In this document: piece by piece, positions 11,999 through 21,107 of the stretch
How the letters are laid out: every line of letters starts with the position of its first letter
Numbering within the stretch: the first letter of the stretch is position 1
Source: Duganella sp. Root1480D1
GTDB lineage: Bacteria; Pseudomonadota; Gammaproteobacteria; Burkholderiales; Burkholderiaceae_D
DNA: 64,000 bases
Direction of reading: 5' to 3'
NCBI RefSeq assembly: GCF_001427305.1
Contig: NZ_LMFZ01000009.1
Location: forward strand, 54,440 to 118,439
The notes under the pieces: generated by a model
Databases searched by the model: none
What the model saw: only the letters and a program-made list of their open reading frames with translations
What the model was told of the DNA's origin: nothing
Position numbers and translations under genes: made by a program

Positions 11999-12462
11999 AG
12001 CTCCAACCGCATCGGGATAAAGCGAATCCCGTGCATTTCCGCCACCGGGCCGGTAGCCGTGAAGCCCAGGTGGCGGTACATGGCTTCGGCAAAGGTTGAA
12101 GAATTGACGGTGAAGCTGCCCGGATTGCCGCGCGCCAGCGCAGCATCGCGGGCCAGCTCCCACAGCCGCCTGCCTACGCCCTGTCCATGCCATGCCGATC
12201 CCACGTAAAGGCTGAACAGGTGCGAGTTGTCGCGCAGCGCGACCACGCCGGCCAACGCGCCGCCTTCGAAGGCCAACTGGTAGCGGTAGTTCGCGTCTTG
12301 CAGGTTGCGGCGGATGATATCGGGCGACAGCGATAGCAGGAATTCTTCCGCGCCGCTTCCATCCGGCTCGATCGTCAGGTAAGGCTGCAGCGACAGGATC
12401 AATGCGCTGATCGCCGCTGCGTCAGCGGCTACTGCCGGCCGTATTTCAAACTCCCGGGACAA
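11995..12462 (-). CDS. GNAT family N-acetyltransferase
   Basis: A GNAT-fold acetyltransferase of about 155 residues. The acetyl-CoA loop is SLYVGSAWHGQGVGRRLWEL, followed by a C-terminal FTVNSSTFAEAMYRHLGF segment typical of motif B. I prefer a TTG start at 12462 because AAGGAG lies 8 bp upstream and the protein then begins MSREFEIRPAVAADA, the usual GNAT start. An ATG at 12498 in the same frame would overlap the upstream lipoprotein gene by 53 bp. The substrate cannot be told. Confidence 0.82.
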   Translation of the reverse strand: MSREFEIRPAVAADAAAISALILSLQPYLTIEPDGSGAEEFLLSLSPDIIRRNLQDANYRYQLAFEGGALAGVVALRDNSHLFSLYVGSAWHGQGVGRRLWELARDAALARGNPGSFTVNSSTFAEAMYRHLGFTATGPVAEMHGIRFIPMRLEL

Positions 12463-13321
12463 TGTTTTCTCCTTCAACCAGTACATAGCGGCCGCCATCG
12501 AATTTGTAGCGCGCCATGCCGGCTACGTCCTTTCGCTTGCGCGCTTCCGTTTCCGAAGCATTCTCCGCACGCTCCTCGTCGTAGCCGGTAAAGCGCAGCA
12601 CCAGGTCATCATATGGCGCGCCTTCCCGCTTCTCGAATTTCCATTTTCCTTCGACTGACCAGCAACGCGAGGTTTCCTCGCCGCAGGCGCCTTCATTTTC
12701 CGAAGACAGCGACACGTCGCCGGCCAAGTCGTGCAAGCTGCCATCGGCCAGGTCAAAGACGGAAATCAGGTTGATCGAATACCCCTGCCAGATGCCGCCA
12801 TGCTGCACGATGAATCCAGGCTTGCCCTCGCCCAGCGCAACCCACTCCACCTCACCAAAGGTACCGCTCGATCCGAGCGAGGCGACGTTTTCGTGACGCG
12901 CTTCGACCTTCCATTTATCGCCATCCCTGCGCAGGATGTAGGCACTCAGCAGGCCGGTGCTGACGTGGTAAGCCATCGCGTCGCCGTTCGAATCGACCAT
13001 CTGGGCGTTGGCGACGACGACGGCCCGGCCATCCGGCAATTCGCGCATTGCGACCGGTTCGAGGCGGTAGAGGCTTAGTTCGTCGCGCTTCTCCACATCC
13101 GGCAACTCAACGTCGAGGTAGTTTTCGTGCGCCGCCTTGTCGCCATACACGACCCGCAAAAGCTCCATCATGCGGGCGGTCTTAGGGTCGACCACCGGCT
13201 TCGCTTCCACCGCCACCGCCGCAGCTGATGCCGACGCTGGTTCGCCCACCGCTGGCGGCTCCGCTTTTTTGGTGCAGGCCGCGAGCATCAACGCTGCGCC
13301 AAGCAATACGAGCTTATTCAC
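12446..13321 (-). CDS. Putative lipoprotein of unknown function, tandem paralogue 2
   Basis: A 291-residue probable lipoprotein. The chosen GTG at 13321 follows GGAGG by 9 bp and gives a short lipoprotein signal (NKLVLLGAALMLAAC, lipobox LAAC); an ATG at 13375 in frame would add 18 residues with no good signal. The mature part is Ala/Pro-rich, then a globular domain with VEWVALGEGKPGFIVQHGG and ENEGACGEETSRCWSVEGKW. The upstream gene encodes a paralogue with matching WVALG.G.PGF and E..CG.....CW.V.G.W motifs. I do not recognise the family. Confidence 0.75.
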   Translation of the reverse strand: MNKLVLLGAALMLAACTKKAEPPAVGEPASASAAAVAVEAKPVVDPKTARMMELLRVVYGDKAAHENYLDVELPDVEKRDELSLYRLEPVAMRELPDGRAVVVANAQMVDSNGDAMAYHVSTGLLSAYILRRDGDKWKVEARHENVASLGSSGTFGEVEWVALGEGKPGFIVQHGGIWQGYSINLISVFDLADGSLHDLAGDVSLSSENEGACGEETSRCWSVEGKWKFEKREGAPYDDLVLRFTGYDEERAENASETEARKRKDVAGMARYKFDGGRYVLVEGENIVPGV

Positions 13322-14183
13322 TTTGAGATACCTCCGCAGAATTTTCACCGGCAACGAGACGAAGACCCTTCTCATTCAGGGAGTAGCGAGCCGTTGATTT
13401 GATTGGCTGCTTGTCGCGCGGCCCGAGTGCGGCGACATACTCTTCGTAGGAAGGCTCGACCTCGGCAGCTTTTGCCATCGCGTCGGCCTTTTGCTGAGCC
13501 TCTTCCGGCCGTTTTTCGTCAAAGCCCGTGAATGCAATCTCCAGGTCCGCAAAAGGCTGCCCAGGTTTCTGCACAAGCTGCCATTGGCCGCTGACATCCC
13601 AGCAATGCTGGCGTTCATCACCGCAGTCGCCCTCGTTGTCCGAGTGAACGAGAACGCGCTTGCCAGCCATTGCGCGCATGTCTTTCGCTGTCAGGTCGAA
13701 CAGCGCCAGCGTTTTCACCGACTGGCCGCGATTGCCGCTCTCATCGACGATCGCAAAGCCAGGCCTGCCCGCGCCCAGCGCCACCCAGGTCAGCTCTCCG
13801 GCGAAGCCGTTGCTGCCCATGTTGGTGATCGATTCATGGCGCCGGGTGAGCATCCATTTCCCATCGACTTTATCCAGCAGGTAGGCGCTGATGGTCGCCT
13901 GCTGCGCCATGTCGCGCATGCCGGGCTCGGGGCTATCGGGAGGAATTTCGCCGATGACCAACGCCGCCTTGCCGTTCCCCAGGTCTTTAAAGCCCAGCAC
14001 TTCGCGGCCGTTGACCTCGGCGGCAGTGCCGAATACGGCACGCGACAAGGTCTTTTCAAGATCCTGTTCTTCTTTGGGAGCGGCAGCGGCCAGGTCTTTC
14101 GGGGCAACCGGTTTGGTTTCTGGAACTCTCTGGCAAGAAGCCAGCAGGCACAAAGCAATAAGTGATATCAATTTTCCATTCAT
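13314..14183 (-). CDS. Putative lipoprotein of unknown function, tandem paralogue 1
   Basis: A 289-residue protein with a clear lipoprotein signal, MNGKLISLIALCLLASC (lipobox LASC). The domain includes LTWVALGAGRPGFAIVDESG, a phrase LFDLTAKDMRAMAG, and DNEGDCGDERQHCWDVSGQW, all with counterparts in the downstream lipoprotein, which overlaps it by 8 bp. The two are tandem duplicates and probably translationally coupled. The conserved pair of cysteines (CG...CW) could form a disulphide. Function is unknown; the cell-envelope location is inferred from the lipobox. Confidence 0.78.
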   Translation of the reverse strand: MNGKLISLIALCLLASCQRVPETKPVAPKDLAAAAPKEEQDLEKTLSRAVFGTAAEVNGREVLGFKDLGNGKAALVIGEIPPDSPEPGMRDMAQQATISAYLLDKVDGKWMLTRRHESITNMGSNGFAGELTWVALGAGRPGFAIVDESGNRGQSVKTLALFDLTAKDMRAMAGKRVLVHSDNEGDCGDERQHCWDVSGQWQLVQKPGQPFADLEIAFTGFDEKRPEEAQQKADAMAKAAEVEPSYEEYVAALGPRDKQPIKSTARYSLNEKGLRLVAGENSAEVSQSE

Positions 14184-14249
14184 GCAAAAATTTTATCATC
14201 TCCCACCCGCGCACAATGTCAACAAAACTCACTGCGCAACCCCTGGCCA

Positions 14250-17200
14250 TTATTGGAAATCGCGGCTGGCGGTGGGCAGGCGGCCCAGCAGATGCGACAG
14301 GTCGACCAGGCGGCGCGCGACAAGGTGGCGCACGATTCCCTCCTGCTGCCACACTCCGTACACGCCAAGCAGCGAAGATCCCAGCACCTCGCGCCGGTAT
14401 TTTTCCACCAGGTCGGGCCAGACGATCACGTTGACGTAGCCGGTCTCGTCTTCGATGGTGACGAACAGCACGCCCTTGGCGGTGCCTGGCCGCTGGCGGC
14501 CGGTGACGATGCCGGCACCGCGCGCCAATTGATTATTGCTGAAGGTGTTCAGCACGTCGGCTGGCAGGAAACGCTTGGCCAATAGCGCGGGCCGCAGCAG
14601 CGCCAGCGGGTGGCGCCCCAGCGTCAAGCCTTGCGAGCGGTAGTCGCCGAGGATTTCTTCGCCTTCGGTTGGCGCCACCAGTTGCGGCGCCTCCTCCTCC
14701 ACTTCGGTCGGCCGCAGCAGATCCTTGTCCGGCACCGCACCGGCCGCATCCCACAGCGCTTGCCGGCGGTTGCCCGCCAGCGAACGCAAGGCGTTGCCGC
14801 CGGCCAGTACCTGCAGGTCATGGCGATCCAGGTCGGCGCGCCGCGCCAGTTCAGTCACGCTGGCAAATGGCCGGATCGCGCGCGTCTCTTCGATGCGCTG
14901 TGCGGCTTCTGCCCGCATGCCGCGCAACAGCGCCATGCCGAGCCGCACCGCAGGCTGCGCCTCGCCATCGCGTTCTTCCAGCGCGGATTCCCAGCCACTG
15001 CAGCTGATGTCGACCGGCCGCACCTCGATGCCGTGCCGCTTTGCATCCTGCACCAGTTGCGATGGCGAGTAGAAGCCCATTGGCTGGCTGTTCAGCAGCG
15101 CGCACAGGAAGGCAGCCGGTTCGTGGCATTTGATCCATGAGCTGACATACGTCAGCCATGCAAAGCTGGCCGCATGCGACTCGGGGAAACCGTATTCGCC
15201 GAAGCCTTGTATCTGCTGGCAGATCTGCAGCGCAAAGGTTTCGTCATAGCCACGATCCACCATGCCCGACACAATGCGCGTCTGGTATTTCTCCAGCCCG
15301 CCCTTGCGCTTCCAGGCTGCCATCGAGCGCCGCAACTGGTCGGCTTCGCCCGGCGTGAAGCCGGCGGCGTCGATCACCACCTGCATCACCTGCTCCTGGA
15401 AAATCGGCACGCCCAGCGTGCGGCCAAGCGCTTTCTCAAGTCCCGCCGGGTAGTCGACCTTGGCCTTGCCCATGCGCCGCTGCAGGTAGGGATGCACCAT
15501 GCCGCCCTGGATCGGGCCGGGCCGCACGATAGCGACCTCGATCACGAGGTCGTAGAACACTTGCGGTTTCAGTCGCGGCAGCATGCTCATTTGCGCCCGC
15601 GATTCAATCTGGAACACGCCGATGGTGTCGGCCTGGCAGATCATCTCGTAGGTGGGGCCGTCTTCGCGCGGCACATCCTGCATGGTGAATACTTCTCCGC
15701 GGCGCGCGCTGACCAGGTCAAACGCACGACGCAGCGCGGACAGCATGCCCAGCGCCAGCACGTCCACCTTCAGCAAGCCCAGTTCCTCCAGGTCGTCCTT
15801 GTCCCACTGGATGACGCTGCGCTCTTCCATCGCCGCGTTCTCGATCGGCACCAGGCGCGACAGCTTGTCCTGCGAAATGACGAAGCCGCCGACGTGCTGC
15901 GACAGGTGGCGCGGAAAGCTGAGGAATTGCAGTGCCAGGTGGGCCCATTGGTGCGCCAGCGGCGATTCGGGGTCCAGCCCGCATTCGGCAAAGCGTTCCA
16001 TCAGTTCATGCTTGCGGTCGAACCAGCGGTGCGATTTGGCCACCTTCTCGACGATTTCCAGGTCCACGCCGAGCGCCTTGCCGCTATCGCGCAGTGCGCT
16101 CTTGGTCCGGTAGCAAATGACTGTCGCAGCCAGCGCCGTGCGGTGGCGGCCGTATTTCCGGTAGATGTACTGGATCACTTCCTCGCGGCGCTGGTGCTCG
16201 AAATCGACATCGATGTCGGGCGGCTCGTCACGCTCGATCGACATGAAGCGCCCTACCACGCTGTTGCCCAGCGCCGGGTCGACTTCGGTGACACCAAGGC
16301 AGTAGCAGACAGCCGAATTGGCAGCCGATCCCCGCCCCTGGCACAGGATTTCCTGCGAACGGGCATAACGCACGATGTCGTACACCGTCAGGAAGAAGTA
16401 CTCGTACTTCAACTGCGCAGCCAGTGCCAGCTCTTCCTCAATCTGCTTCTGTACATTGGCCGGCACCCCGGCCGGATAGCGGCGATGGGCGCCGATATAG
16501 GTTTCCTGCCGCAGGAAGCTGGACGGCGTATGGCCCGGCGGGATTAGCTCGTTCGGGTATTCGTAGCGCAGCTCTTCCAGCGAGAACTGGCACAGATCGG
16601 CAATGCGCACGGTCTCTTCCAGCATTTGCGCCGTATAGACGTTGGCCAGGCGCAGGCGCGAGCGCAAATGCTGCTCGGCGTTCTGCCCCAGTTCATAACC
16701 GCATTCGCTGACCGGCTTGCCAAGCCGCACCGCCGTCAGCGTATCGTGCAGCGGCTTGCGCGAACGCACGTGCATGCAGACGTGGCCGGCCGCCACCATC
16801 GGCAGGGCGTGCTGCAGCGAGACTTCCTCGATCGCCGCGCCATGTGCTTCGTCGAAGGCGCGGCCCAGCATGGTCGTGGCGAGCCAGGTGCGCTTGCCGA
16901 AGGTGGCGGCCATCCAGGACGCCTGGCGGTGCAGGCGTTCCACCTCGGCCGGGTATTCCGGCAGCAGGAGCAGCAGGCAATCCGGCAGGCCGCGCAAATG
17001 TTCGCGCTCGGGCGGCGGGTTGGCGAAATCGTCCGGGTGCAGTTCGTAACTGCCCTTGTCGGCACGCATGCGGCCGAGGGTGATCATTTCGGACAGGTTG
17101 CCGTAGCCATTGCGGTTGCTGGCCAGCGCCAGCAAGGAGAGCGCGGGACTGCCGTCGGCATGGGTCAGGTGGAAATGGGCGCCGATCAGCAGTTTCAGGC

Positions 17201-17402
17201 CGGCCTGCCTGGCCTCGCCATGCGCGCGCACCACGCCGGCCAGCGAACATTCGTCCGTGATGGCCAGCGCGCTATAGCCGAGCTTTACCGCGCGCTCCAC
17301 CAGTTCTTCGGCATGGGAGGCGCCGTGCAAAAATGAAAAGTTTGTCAGGCAAAACAGCTCCGCATAGGCGGGCAGCCCGGCGCGCGCTAACTGTGTATCC
17401 AT
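14250..17402 (-). CDS. dnaE2: Error-prone DNA polymerase DnaE2 (ImuC)
   Basis: A C-family translesion polymerase of 1050 residues from the ATG at 17402. Order of parts: PHP domain (YAELFCLTNFSFLHGASHAE), polymerase core with acidic motif PPDIDVDFEHQRREE, FQEQVMQVVIDAAGF, and a helix-hairpin-helix and OB-fold region near the C-terminus (GIVTGRQRPGTAKGVLFVTI). It works with ImuA and ImuB in SOS mutagenesis. A LexA box overlaps the start codon. The nearest AGGAGG is 16 bp upstream, unusually far; a GTG at 17438 is an alternative start. imuA-imuB are not adjacent but about 14 kb away. Confidence 0.95.
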   Translation of the reverse strand: MDTQLARAGLPAYAELFCLTNFSFLHGASHAEELVERAVKLGYSALAITDECSLAGVVRAHGEARQAGLKLLIGAHFHLTHADGSPALSLLALASNRNGYGNLSEMITLGRMRADKGSYELHPDDFANPPPEREHLRGLPDCLLLLLPEYPAEVERLHRQASWMAATFGKRTWLATTMLGRAFDEAHGAAIEEVSLQHALPMVAAGHVCMHVRSRKPLHDTLTAVRLGKPVSECGYELGQNAEQHLRSRLRLANVYTAQMLEETVRIADLCQFSLEELRYEYPNELIPPGHTPSSFLRQETYIGAHRRYPAGVPANVQKQIEEELALAAQLKYEYFFLTVYDIVRYARSQEILCQGRGSAANSAVCYCLGVTEVDPALGNSVVGRFMSIERDEPPDIDVDFEHQRREEVIQYIYRKYGRHRTALAATVICYRTKSALRDSGKALGVDLEIVEKVAKSHRWFDRKHELMERFAECGLDPESPLAHQWAHLALQFLSFPRHLSQHVGGFVISQDKLSRLVPIENAAMEERSVIQWDKDDLEELGLLKVDVLALGMLSALRRAFDLVSARRGEVFTMQDVPREDGPTYEMICQADTIGVFQIESRAQMSMLPRLKPQVFYDLVIEVAIVRPGPIQGGMVHPYLQRRMGKAKVDYPAGLEKALGRTLGVPIFQEQVMQVVIDAAGFTPGEADQLRRSMAAWKRKGGLEKYQTRIVSGMVDRGYDETFALQICQQIQGFGEYGFPESHAASFAWLTYVSSWIKCHEPAAFLCALLNSQPMGFYSPSQLVQDAKRHGIEVRPVDISCSGWESALEERDGEAQPAVRLGMALLRGMRAEAAQRIEETRAIRPFASVTELARRADLDRHDLQVLAGGNALRSLAGNRRQALWDAAGAVPDKDLLRPTEVEEEAPQLVAPTEGEEILGDYRSQGLTLGRHPLALLRPALLAKRFLPADVLNTFSNNQLARGAGIVTGRQRPGTAKGVLFVTIEDETGYVNVIVWPDLVEKYRREVLGSSLLGVYGVWQQEGIVRHLVARRLVDLSHLLGRLPTASRDFQ

Positions 17403-17406
17403 ACAG
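17391..17406. promoter_or_regulatory. LexA (SOS) box over the dnaE2 start codon
   Basis: CTGTGTATCCATACAG fits the gammaproteobacterial/betaproteobacterial LexA consensus CTGT-N8-ACAG. It spans the dnaE2 ATG (17402-17400), running from 4 bp before the start codon to the twelfth coding base. LexA bound here would block early transcription or the promoter of a short leader. The divergent PhzF-like gene starts 51 bp away and could also be affected. Confidence 0.85.
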
Positions 17407-17457
17407 TATTTTACACCGCCTCCTGCATGCTGCGCCACCGTGTTGTATGCTGCGCCG

Positions 17458-18222
17458 ATGGCTATTTACGAACTGAAATGTTTTGGCGCCCGGCCCGGCC
17501 AGGGCAATGCGGCGCTGGTAGTCTTCGACGGCCCTGCCGCCGCGGAGGAAAGGCAGGCCTTCGCCAAGGCAGCCAACAAGAGTGCCTGCGTGTTTGTCGA
17601 CGGCGCCACGCTGGATTACTACTACCCGCACACGCGCTCTGCGCTCTGCCTGCATGCCACGCTGGCTGCCGCGCGCGTGCTGCTCGCCGATTCCCCCGGC
17701 GCGCTGACGGTGCGCACGGCCATGCACGGGCAGGAGCTGGTACTAAGGCGCAGCGGCGCCGCCATCTTCGCCAGCCTGGCACCGCAGGCTGCGCCGGAGG
17801 TCGCGCCGCCGGCCGACCTGGCTGAACGCCTGCTGGCGGCACCCGGCCTGGCAATCGTCACGCCTCCCGCCGTCGCATCGGTGGGCAGCCCCAAGATGCT
17901 GGTTGAAGTTGCCAACAGCGCCACACTGCAAGCGCTGCATCCCAACCTCGCCGCGATTGTCGACTGGGGCAAGGCAAATGGTGTGAATGGCATCTATGCC
18001 TGGTGCCGCCGCACCGACGGCGCCTTCGAAGGCCGCAACTTCAACCACCTCGATCCCGCCATCGAAGACAGCGCCACCGGCGTTGCCGCCGGCGCCCTCA
18101 CCGTCCACCTGGGCCGCGCGCTCGACCTGTACCAGGGCGCCCAGCGCGGCCACCCCTGCCTGCTGCGCACCAGGCTCGACGGCGATCAAATCCTGGTCGG
18201 CGGCGCCGCGGAATACGTATGA
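17458..18222 (+). CDS. PhzF-like isomerase fold protein lacking the usual catalytic glutamate
   Basis: A 254-residue protein that resembles the PhzF/diaminopimelate-epimerase fold: MAIYELKCFGARPGQGNAAL, then LCLHATLAAARVLL, and in the second half GIYAWCRRTDGAFEGRNF with DSATGVAAGAL (counterpart of the D.ATG.A...L motif). In PhzF enzymes the first half has an N-x-SET motif whose Glu is catalytic; here the equivalent is KSACVFV (residues 41-47), with Ala at the Glu site. It may be a divergent or non-catalytic member. The ATG at 17458 is chosen over an upstream in-frame codon at 17440 by family alignment. Confidence 0.8.
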   Translation: MAIYELKCFGARPGQGNAALVVFDGPAAAEERQAFAKAANKSACVFVDGATLDYYYPHTRSALCLHATLAAARVLLADSPGALTVRTAMHGQELVLRRSGAAIFASLAPQAAPEVAPPADLAERLLAAPGLAIVTPPAVASVGSPKMLVEVANSATLQALHPNLAAIVDWGKANGVNGIYAWCRRTDGAFEGRNFNHLDPAIEDSATGVAAGALTVHLGRALDLYQGAQRGHPCLLRTRLDGDQILVGGAAEYV

Positions 18223-18329
18223 TCCGCAGCGCGGTCGTGGCGTAGTTGCAACGTAAACTTGTCATTTGTGAACGCTACATAAATGCACTTCAGCTAGAAT
18301 CAAAGGCAATTTTTCCTAGGAGCAAAAAA

Positions 18330-20708
18330 TTGCCAAGTCATTCGATTCTGCGTAAAGCCGTCCTGACCGCCCTGTATGGCGCGGGTGCCCTGTCCGCCCT
18401 GCCTGTGGCGGCGCAAACCCAGTCCGCCTCCGGTGACATGACTGTGGTGAACGTGGTTGGCTCGCGCCGCGCGACCAGTTCCCTCACCGACACCGTAGCG
18501 CCGGTCGATGTCATTTCCCTGACCAAGGCTTCCGAACAAGGCGCGCAGTTCGACCTGGCACAGACCCTGACCTTCATCTCGCCATCGTTCAACTCGACCC
18601 GCCAGACCGGCGCCGACGGCGCCGACCTGGTGGACTCCGCCGCGCTGCGCGGCCTGAGCTCGGACCAGACCCTAGTGCTGGTGAACGGCAAGCGCCGCCA
18701 CACCTCCTCGCTGGTCAACATCTTCGGCGCACGCAACCGCGGCGCCACCGGCACCGACATGAACGCCATCCCGGTGATGGCAATCAAGGACGTGCAAGTG
18801 CTGCGCGATGGCGCCGCAGCGCAATACGGCTCCGACGCGATTGCCGGCGTGATGGACATCGGTCTGAAAAAGAACGTGGGCTGCGAATCGGCGGTCGGCT
18901 ACGGCCAGTACGGCGCGGGCGACGGCAAGAACTGGCTGGCATCGGCCTATTGCGGCTTCGCCGTGGCCGGCGGCACCGTCGGCATCACCGGCGAATACCT
19001 GGACCGCGGCCGCTCCAACCGCGCTGAAGACGGCAACCCGCGCACCATCGGCGACTCCAAGTCCAGGAACAAGACCGTCTACGTCAACGGCGAAATCCCG
19101 GCCGGTCCTGGCCGTGTCTACTTCACCGGCGGCATGCAGCAGCGCGATGCCTCCAGCGGCGCCTGGGCGCGCAATGGCGACACCGACATCCCGACCCGCA
19201 ACTCGGCCGCCATGTACCCGAACGGTTTCGTCCCGTTCATCAATGGCGACCTGGATGACCGCTACGCCATCTTCGGCTACAAGCAAAAGATCGGAGACTG
19301 GAATGCCGACCTGTCGCAAACCTACGGCTACAACCGCCTGAAGTACAACATCAGCAACACGCTGAACGCCTCCATCGCCAACCTCGACCTAATGAACGGC
19401 GGCAAGGGGATCAGCCCGAGCTCCTTCAATGCCGGCGGCTTCTCCTTCCAGCAGTCGACCACCAACTTCGACATGAACCGCTACTTCGAAGGCCTGGTGG
19501 GCGAAGGCCTGAACGTGGCATTCGGCGCCGAGTACCGTGCCGAGAAGTACAAGATCTACGCTGGCGAACCTGGCTCCTATATCGACGCGGACGGTGTCGG
19601 CACTGGCGGCAACGCCGGCAGCCAGGGCTTCCCGGGCTTCCGTCCTGGCGACGCGACTGACGCCAGGCGCCACAGCAACGCCGCCTACATCGACCTGGAA
19701 GCGGACCTGACCCCGAAGGCCCGCCTGCAAGGCGCCCTGCGTTGGGAAAAATACAGCGACTTCGGCTCCACCGTCACCGGCAAGATCGCCGGCAGCTATC
19801 GCGTTGCAGATCCTGTCCTGCTGCGTGCATCCGCATCGACCGGTTTCCGCGCACCGTCGCTGCAACAGGCATACTTCTCCTCGACCTACACCGACTTCGT
19901 GGGCGGCGTGCCGACCGATATCTCGATCACCCCGGCCGCCGGCCCGGTGGGCAAGGCAGCCGGCCTCGATCCGCTGAAGGAAGAGAAATCGCGCAGCTTC
20001 ACCCTGGGTGCCACCTGGACACCGAACGCGGACCTGTCCGTCACCGCCGACCTGTACCACATCAAGATCAAGGACCGCATCGTGCTGTCCGGCCAGTTCA
20101 ATCAGCAAAACTATCCTGCCCTGGCGGACAGGTTGGCGACCATGGGGGTGGGCGCGGCGCAGTTCTTCGTCAACTCGGTCGACACCAAGACCCAGGGCCT
20201 GGACCTGACCGCATCACACAAGAGCACCCTGTTCGGCAACAAGCTGACCACCTTCCTGGCCGCGAACTTCAGCAAGACCGAAGTGACCGACGTCCACGCC
20301 CCGGCCGCGCTGCAAGGCTTTGAAGACGTGCTGCTGTCCGAACGCGAACGCCTGTTCCTGGAACAGGGCGGCCCGCGCCGCAAGGCCACCCTGGGCTTCG
20401 ACTACGTGACCGGCCCGCTGGAGACCAACTTCAAGATCATCCACTTCGGCCCGCAAACCCTGGGCACCTGGAGCGGCACCGCAGCCGGCGTGCCAAACCA
20501 GAAGTACCAAGCGAAGACCTCGGCCGACCTGGGCTTCACCTACGCGTTCAACAAGAACGCCAAGTTGAGCATCGGCGCCGCCAACATCTTCAACGTGCAC
20601 CCCAGCACCCAGGATCCGAACGAAACCGATAACGGCTTCAAGTACGAGAGCGTGCAATTCGGCCTGAACGGCGTGGCCTACTTCGCACGCCTGCACGTAA
20701 AGTTCTAA
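18330..20708 (+). CDS. TonB-dependent receptor
   Basis: A 792-residue outer-membrane receptor from a TTG at 18330, which follows AGGAG by 7 bp and gives a clean signal peptide (LPSHSILRKAVLTALYGAGA onward to AAQ). The open frame upstream to 18246 adds 28 charged residues before the signal. A TonB-box-like MTVVNVVGSRR precedes a plug with LRGLSSDQTLVLVNGKRRH and VLRDGAAAQYGSDAIAGV. The barrel contains STGFRAPSLQQAYF and ends FARLHVKF with terminal Phe. The substrate is unknown; there are no transporter genes adjacent. It resembles the large TonB receptors of unknown ligand common in this group. Confidence 0.93.
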   Translation: MPSHSILRKAVLTALYGAGALSALPVAAQTQSASGDMTVVNVVGSRRATSSLTDTVAPVDVISLTKASEQGAQFDLAQTLTFISPSFNSTRQTGADGADLVDSAALRGLSSDQTLVLVNGKRRHTSSLVNIFGARNRGATGTDMNAIPVMAIKDVQVLRDGAAAQYGSDAIAGVMDIGLKKNVGCESAVGYGQYGAGDGKNWLASAYCGFAVAGGTVGITGEYLDRGRSNRAEDGNPRTIGDSKSRNKTVYVNGEIPAGPGRVYFTGGMQQRDASSGAWARNGDTDIPTRNSAAMYPNGFVPFINGDLDDRYAIFGYKQKIGDWNADLSQTYGYNRLKYNISNTLNASIANLDLMNGGKGISPSSFNAGGFSFQQSTTNFDMNRYFEGLVGEGLNVAFGAEYRAEKYKIYAGEPGSYIDADGVGTGGNAGSQGFPGFRPGDATDARRHSNAAYIDLEADLTPKARLQGALRWEKYSDFGSTVTGKIAGSYRVADPVLLRASASTGFRAPSLQQAYFSSTYTDFVGGVPTDISITPAAGPVGKAAGLDPLKEEKSRSFTLGATWTPNADLSVTADLYHIKIKDRIVLSGQFNQQNYPALADRLATMGVGAAQFFVNSVDTKTQGLDLTASHKSTLFGNKLTTFLAANFSKTEVTDVHAPAALQGFEDVLLSERERLFLEQGGPRRKATLGFDYVTGPLETNFKIIHFGPQTLGTWSGTAAGVPNQKYQAKTSADLGFTYAFNKNAKLSIGAANIFNVHPSTQDPNETDNGFKYESVQFGLNGVAYFARLHVKF

Positions 20709-20724
20709 GCACCACAACGGCCCA

Positions 20725-20766
20725 GCCCGTGTCACACCTTGGGGTCACACCCTAAGTGTGACACGG
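20725..20766. repeat. Palindromic intergenic repeat, GTGTCAC family copy B
   Basis: The left arm 20725-20745 and right arm 20749-20766 form the same bulged hairpin as the element at 1657-1700, with one substitution (ACCCT for ACCCC) and a shortened right end. It begins 16 bp after the TonB receptor stop. Confidence 0.75.
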
Positions 20767-20785
20767 ACACATCCGCAACAAAGCA

Positions 20786-20833
20786 GAGCCCGTGTCACCT
20801 TTGGGGTGTGACCCCAGGGTGGGACACGGGCTC
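20786..20833. repeat. Palindromic intergenic repeat, GTGTCAC family copy C (diverged)
   Basis: Outer arms GAGCCCGTGTC (20786-20796) and GACACGGGCTC (20823-20833) are perfect reverse complements. Inside is GGGGTGTGACCCC (20803-20815). The layout matches copies A and B, but the middle has diverged. It lies 19 bp after copy B in the same intergenic space. Confidence 0.7.
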
Positions 20834-20915
20834 TTGCGTATGGTTTGATGTAGCGCAAAGACTGCTCCGGTCAATTGATGCAATGTGGAATCACATTCCA
20901 CTCGGAGGAGGTGCT

Positions 20916-21107
20916 ATGGCTGCAATGACGATCCACCTGGCTGGCGACGTTATTTCCGCAATCGCCAAATGGGCTCCGGTAGAGCATATGTCGGCGGAAG
21001 AATTCATCCTCAGCGCCGTGTCCGAAAAATGCGCGAAAGCGAACGCACTGGAGGAAGTCGAGACCTTCTGGCGCGAGCTCGCGCTCCCCCTACCTCTTCG
21101 AAATTAG
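20916..21107 (+). CDS. Small hypothetical protein
   Basis: A 63-residue open frame starting MAAMTIHLAGDVISAIAKWA, preceded by GGAGGAGG at good distance. The product is an acidic helical protein (HMSAEEFILSAVSEKCAKAN). It ends inside the last 18 bp of the convergent CoaD-like/HD gene. The strong ribosome-binding site favours a real gene; I recognise no family. The frame stays open upstream into the palindromic repeats, but that part is not credible coding sequence. Confidence 0.55.
   Translation: MAAMTIHLAGDVISAIAKWAPVEHMSAEEFILSAVSEKCAKANALEEVETFWRELALPLPLRN

Noticed and set aside
20725..20833. Two close repeats that could be mistaken for a CRISPR array
   Set aside because: Only two, each palindromic and different inside, with a 19-bp gap; no cas genes and copy A is elsewhere.
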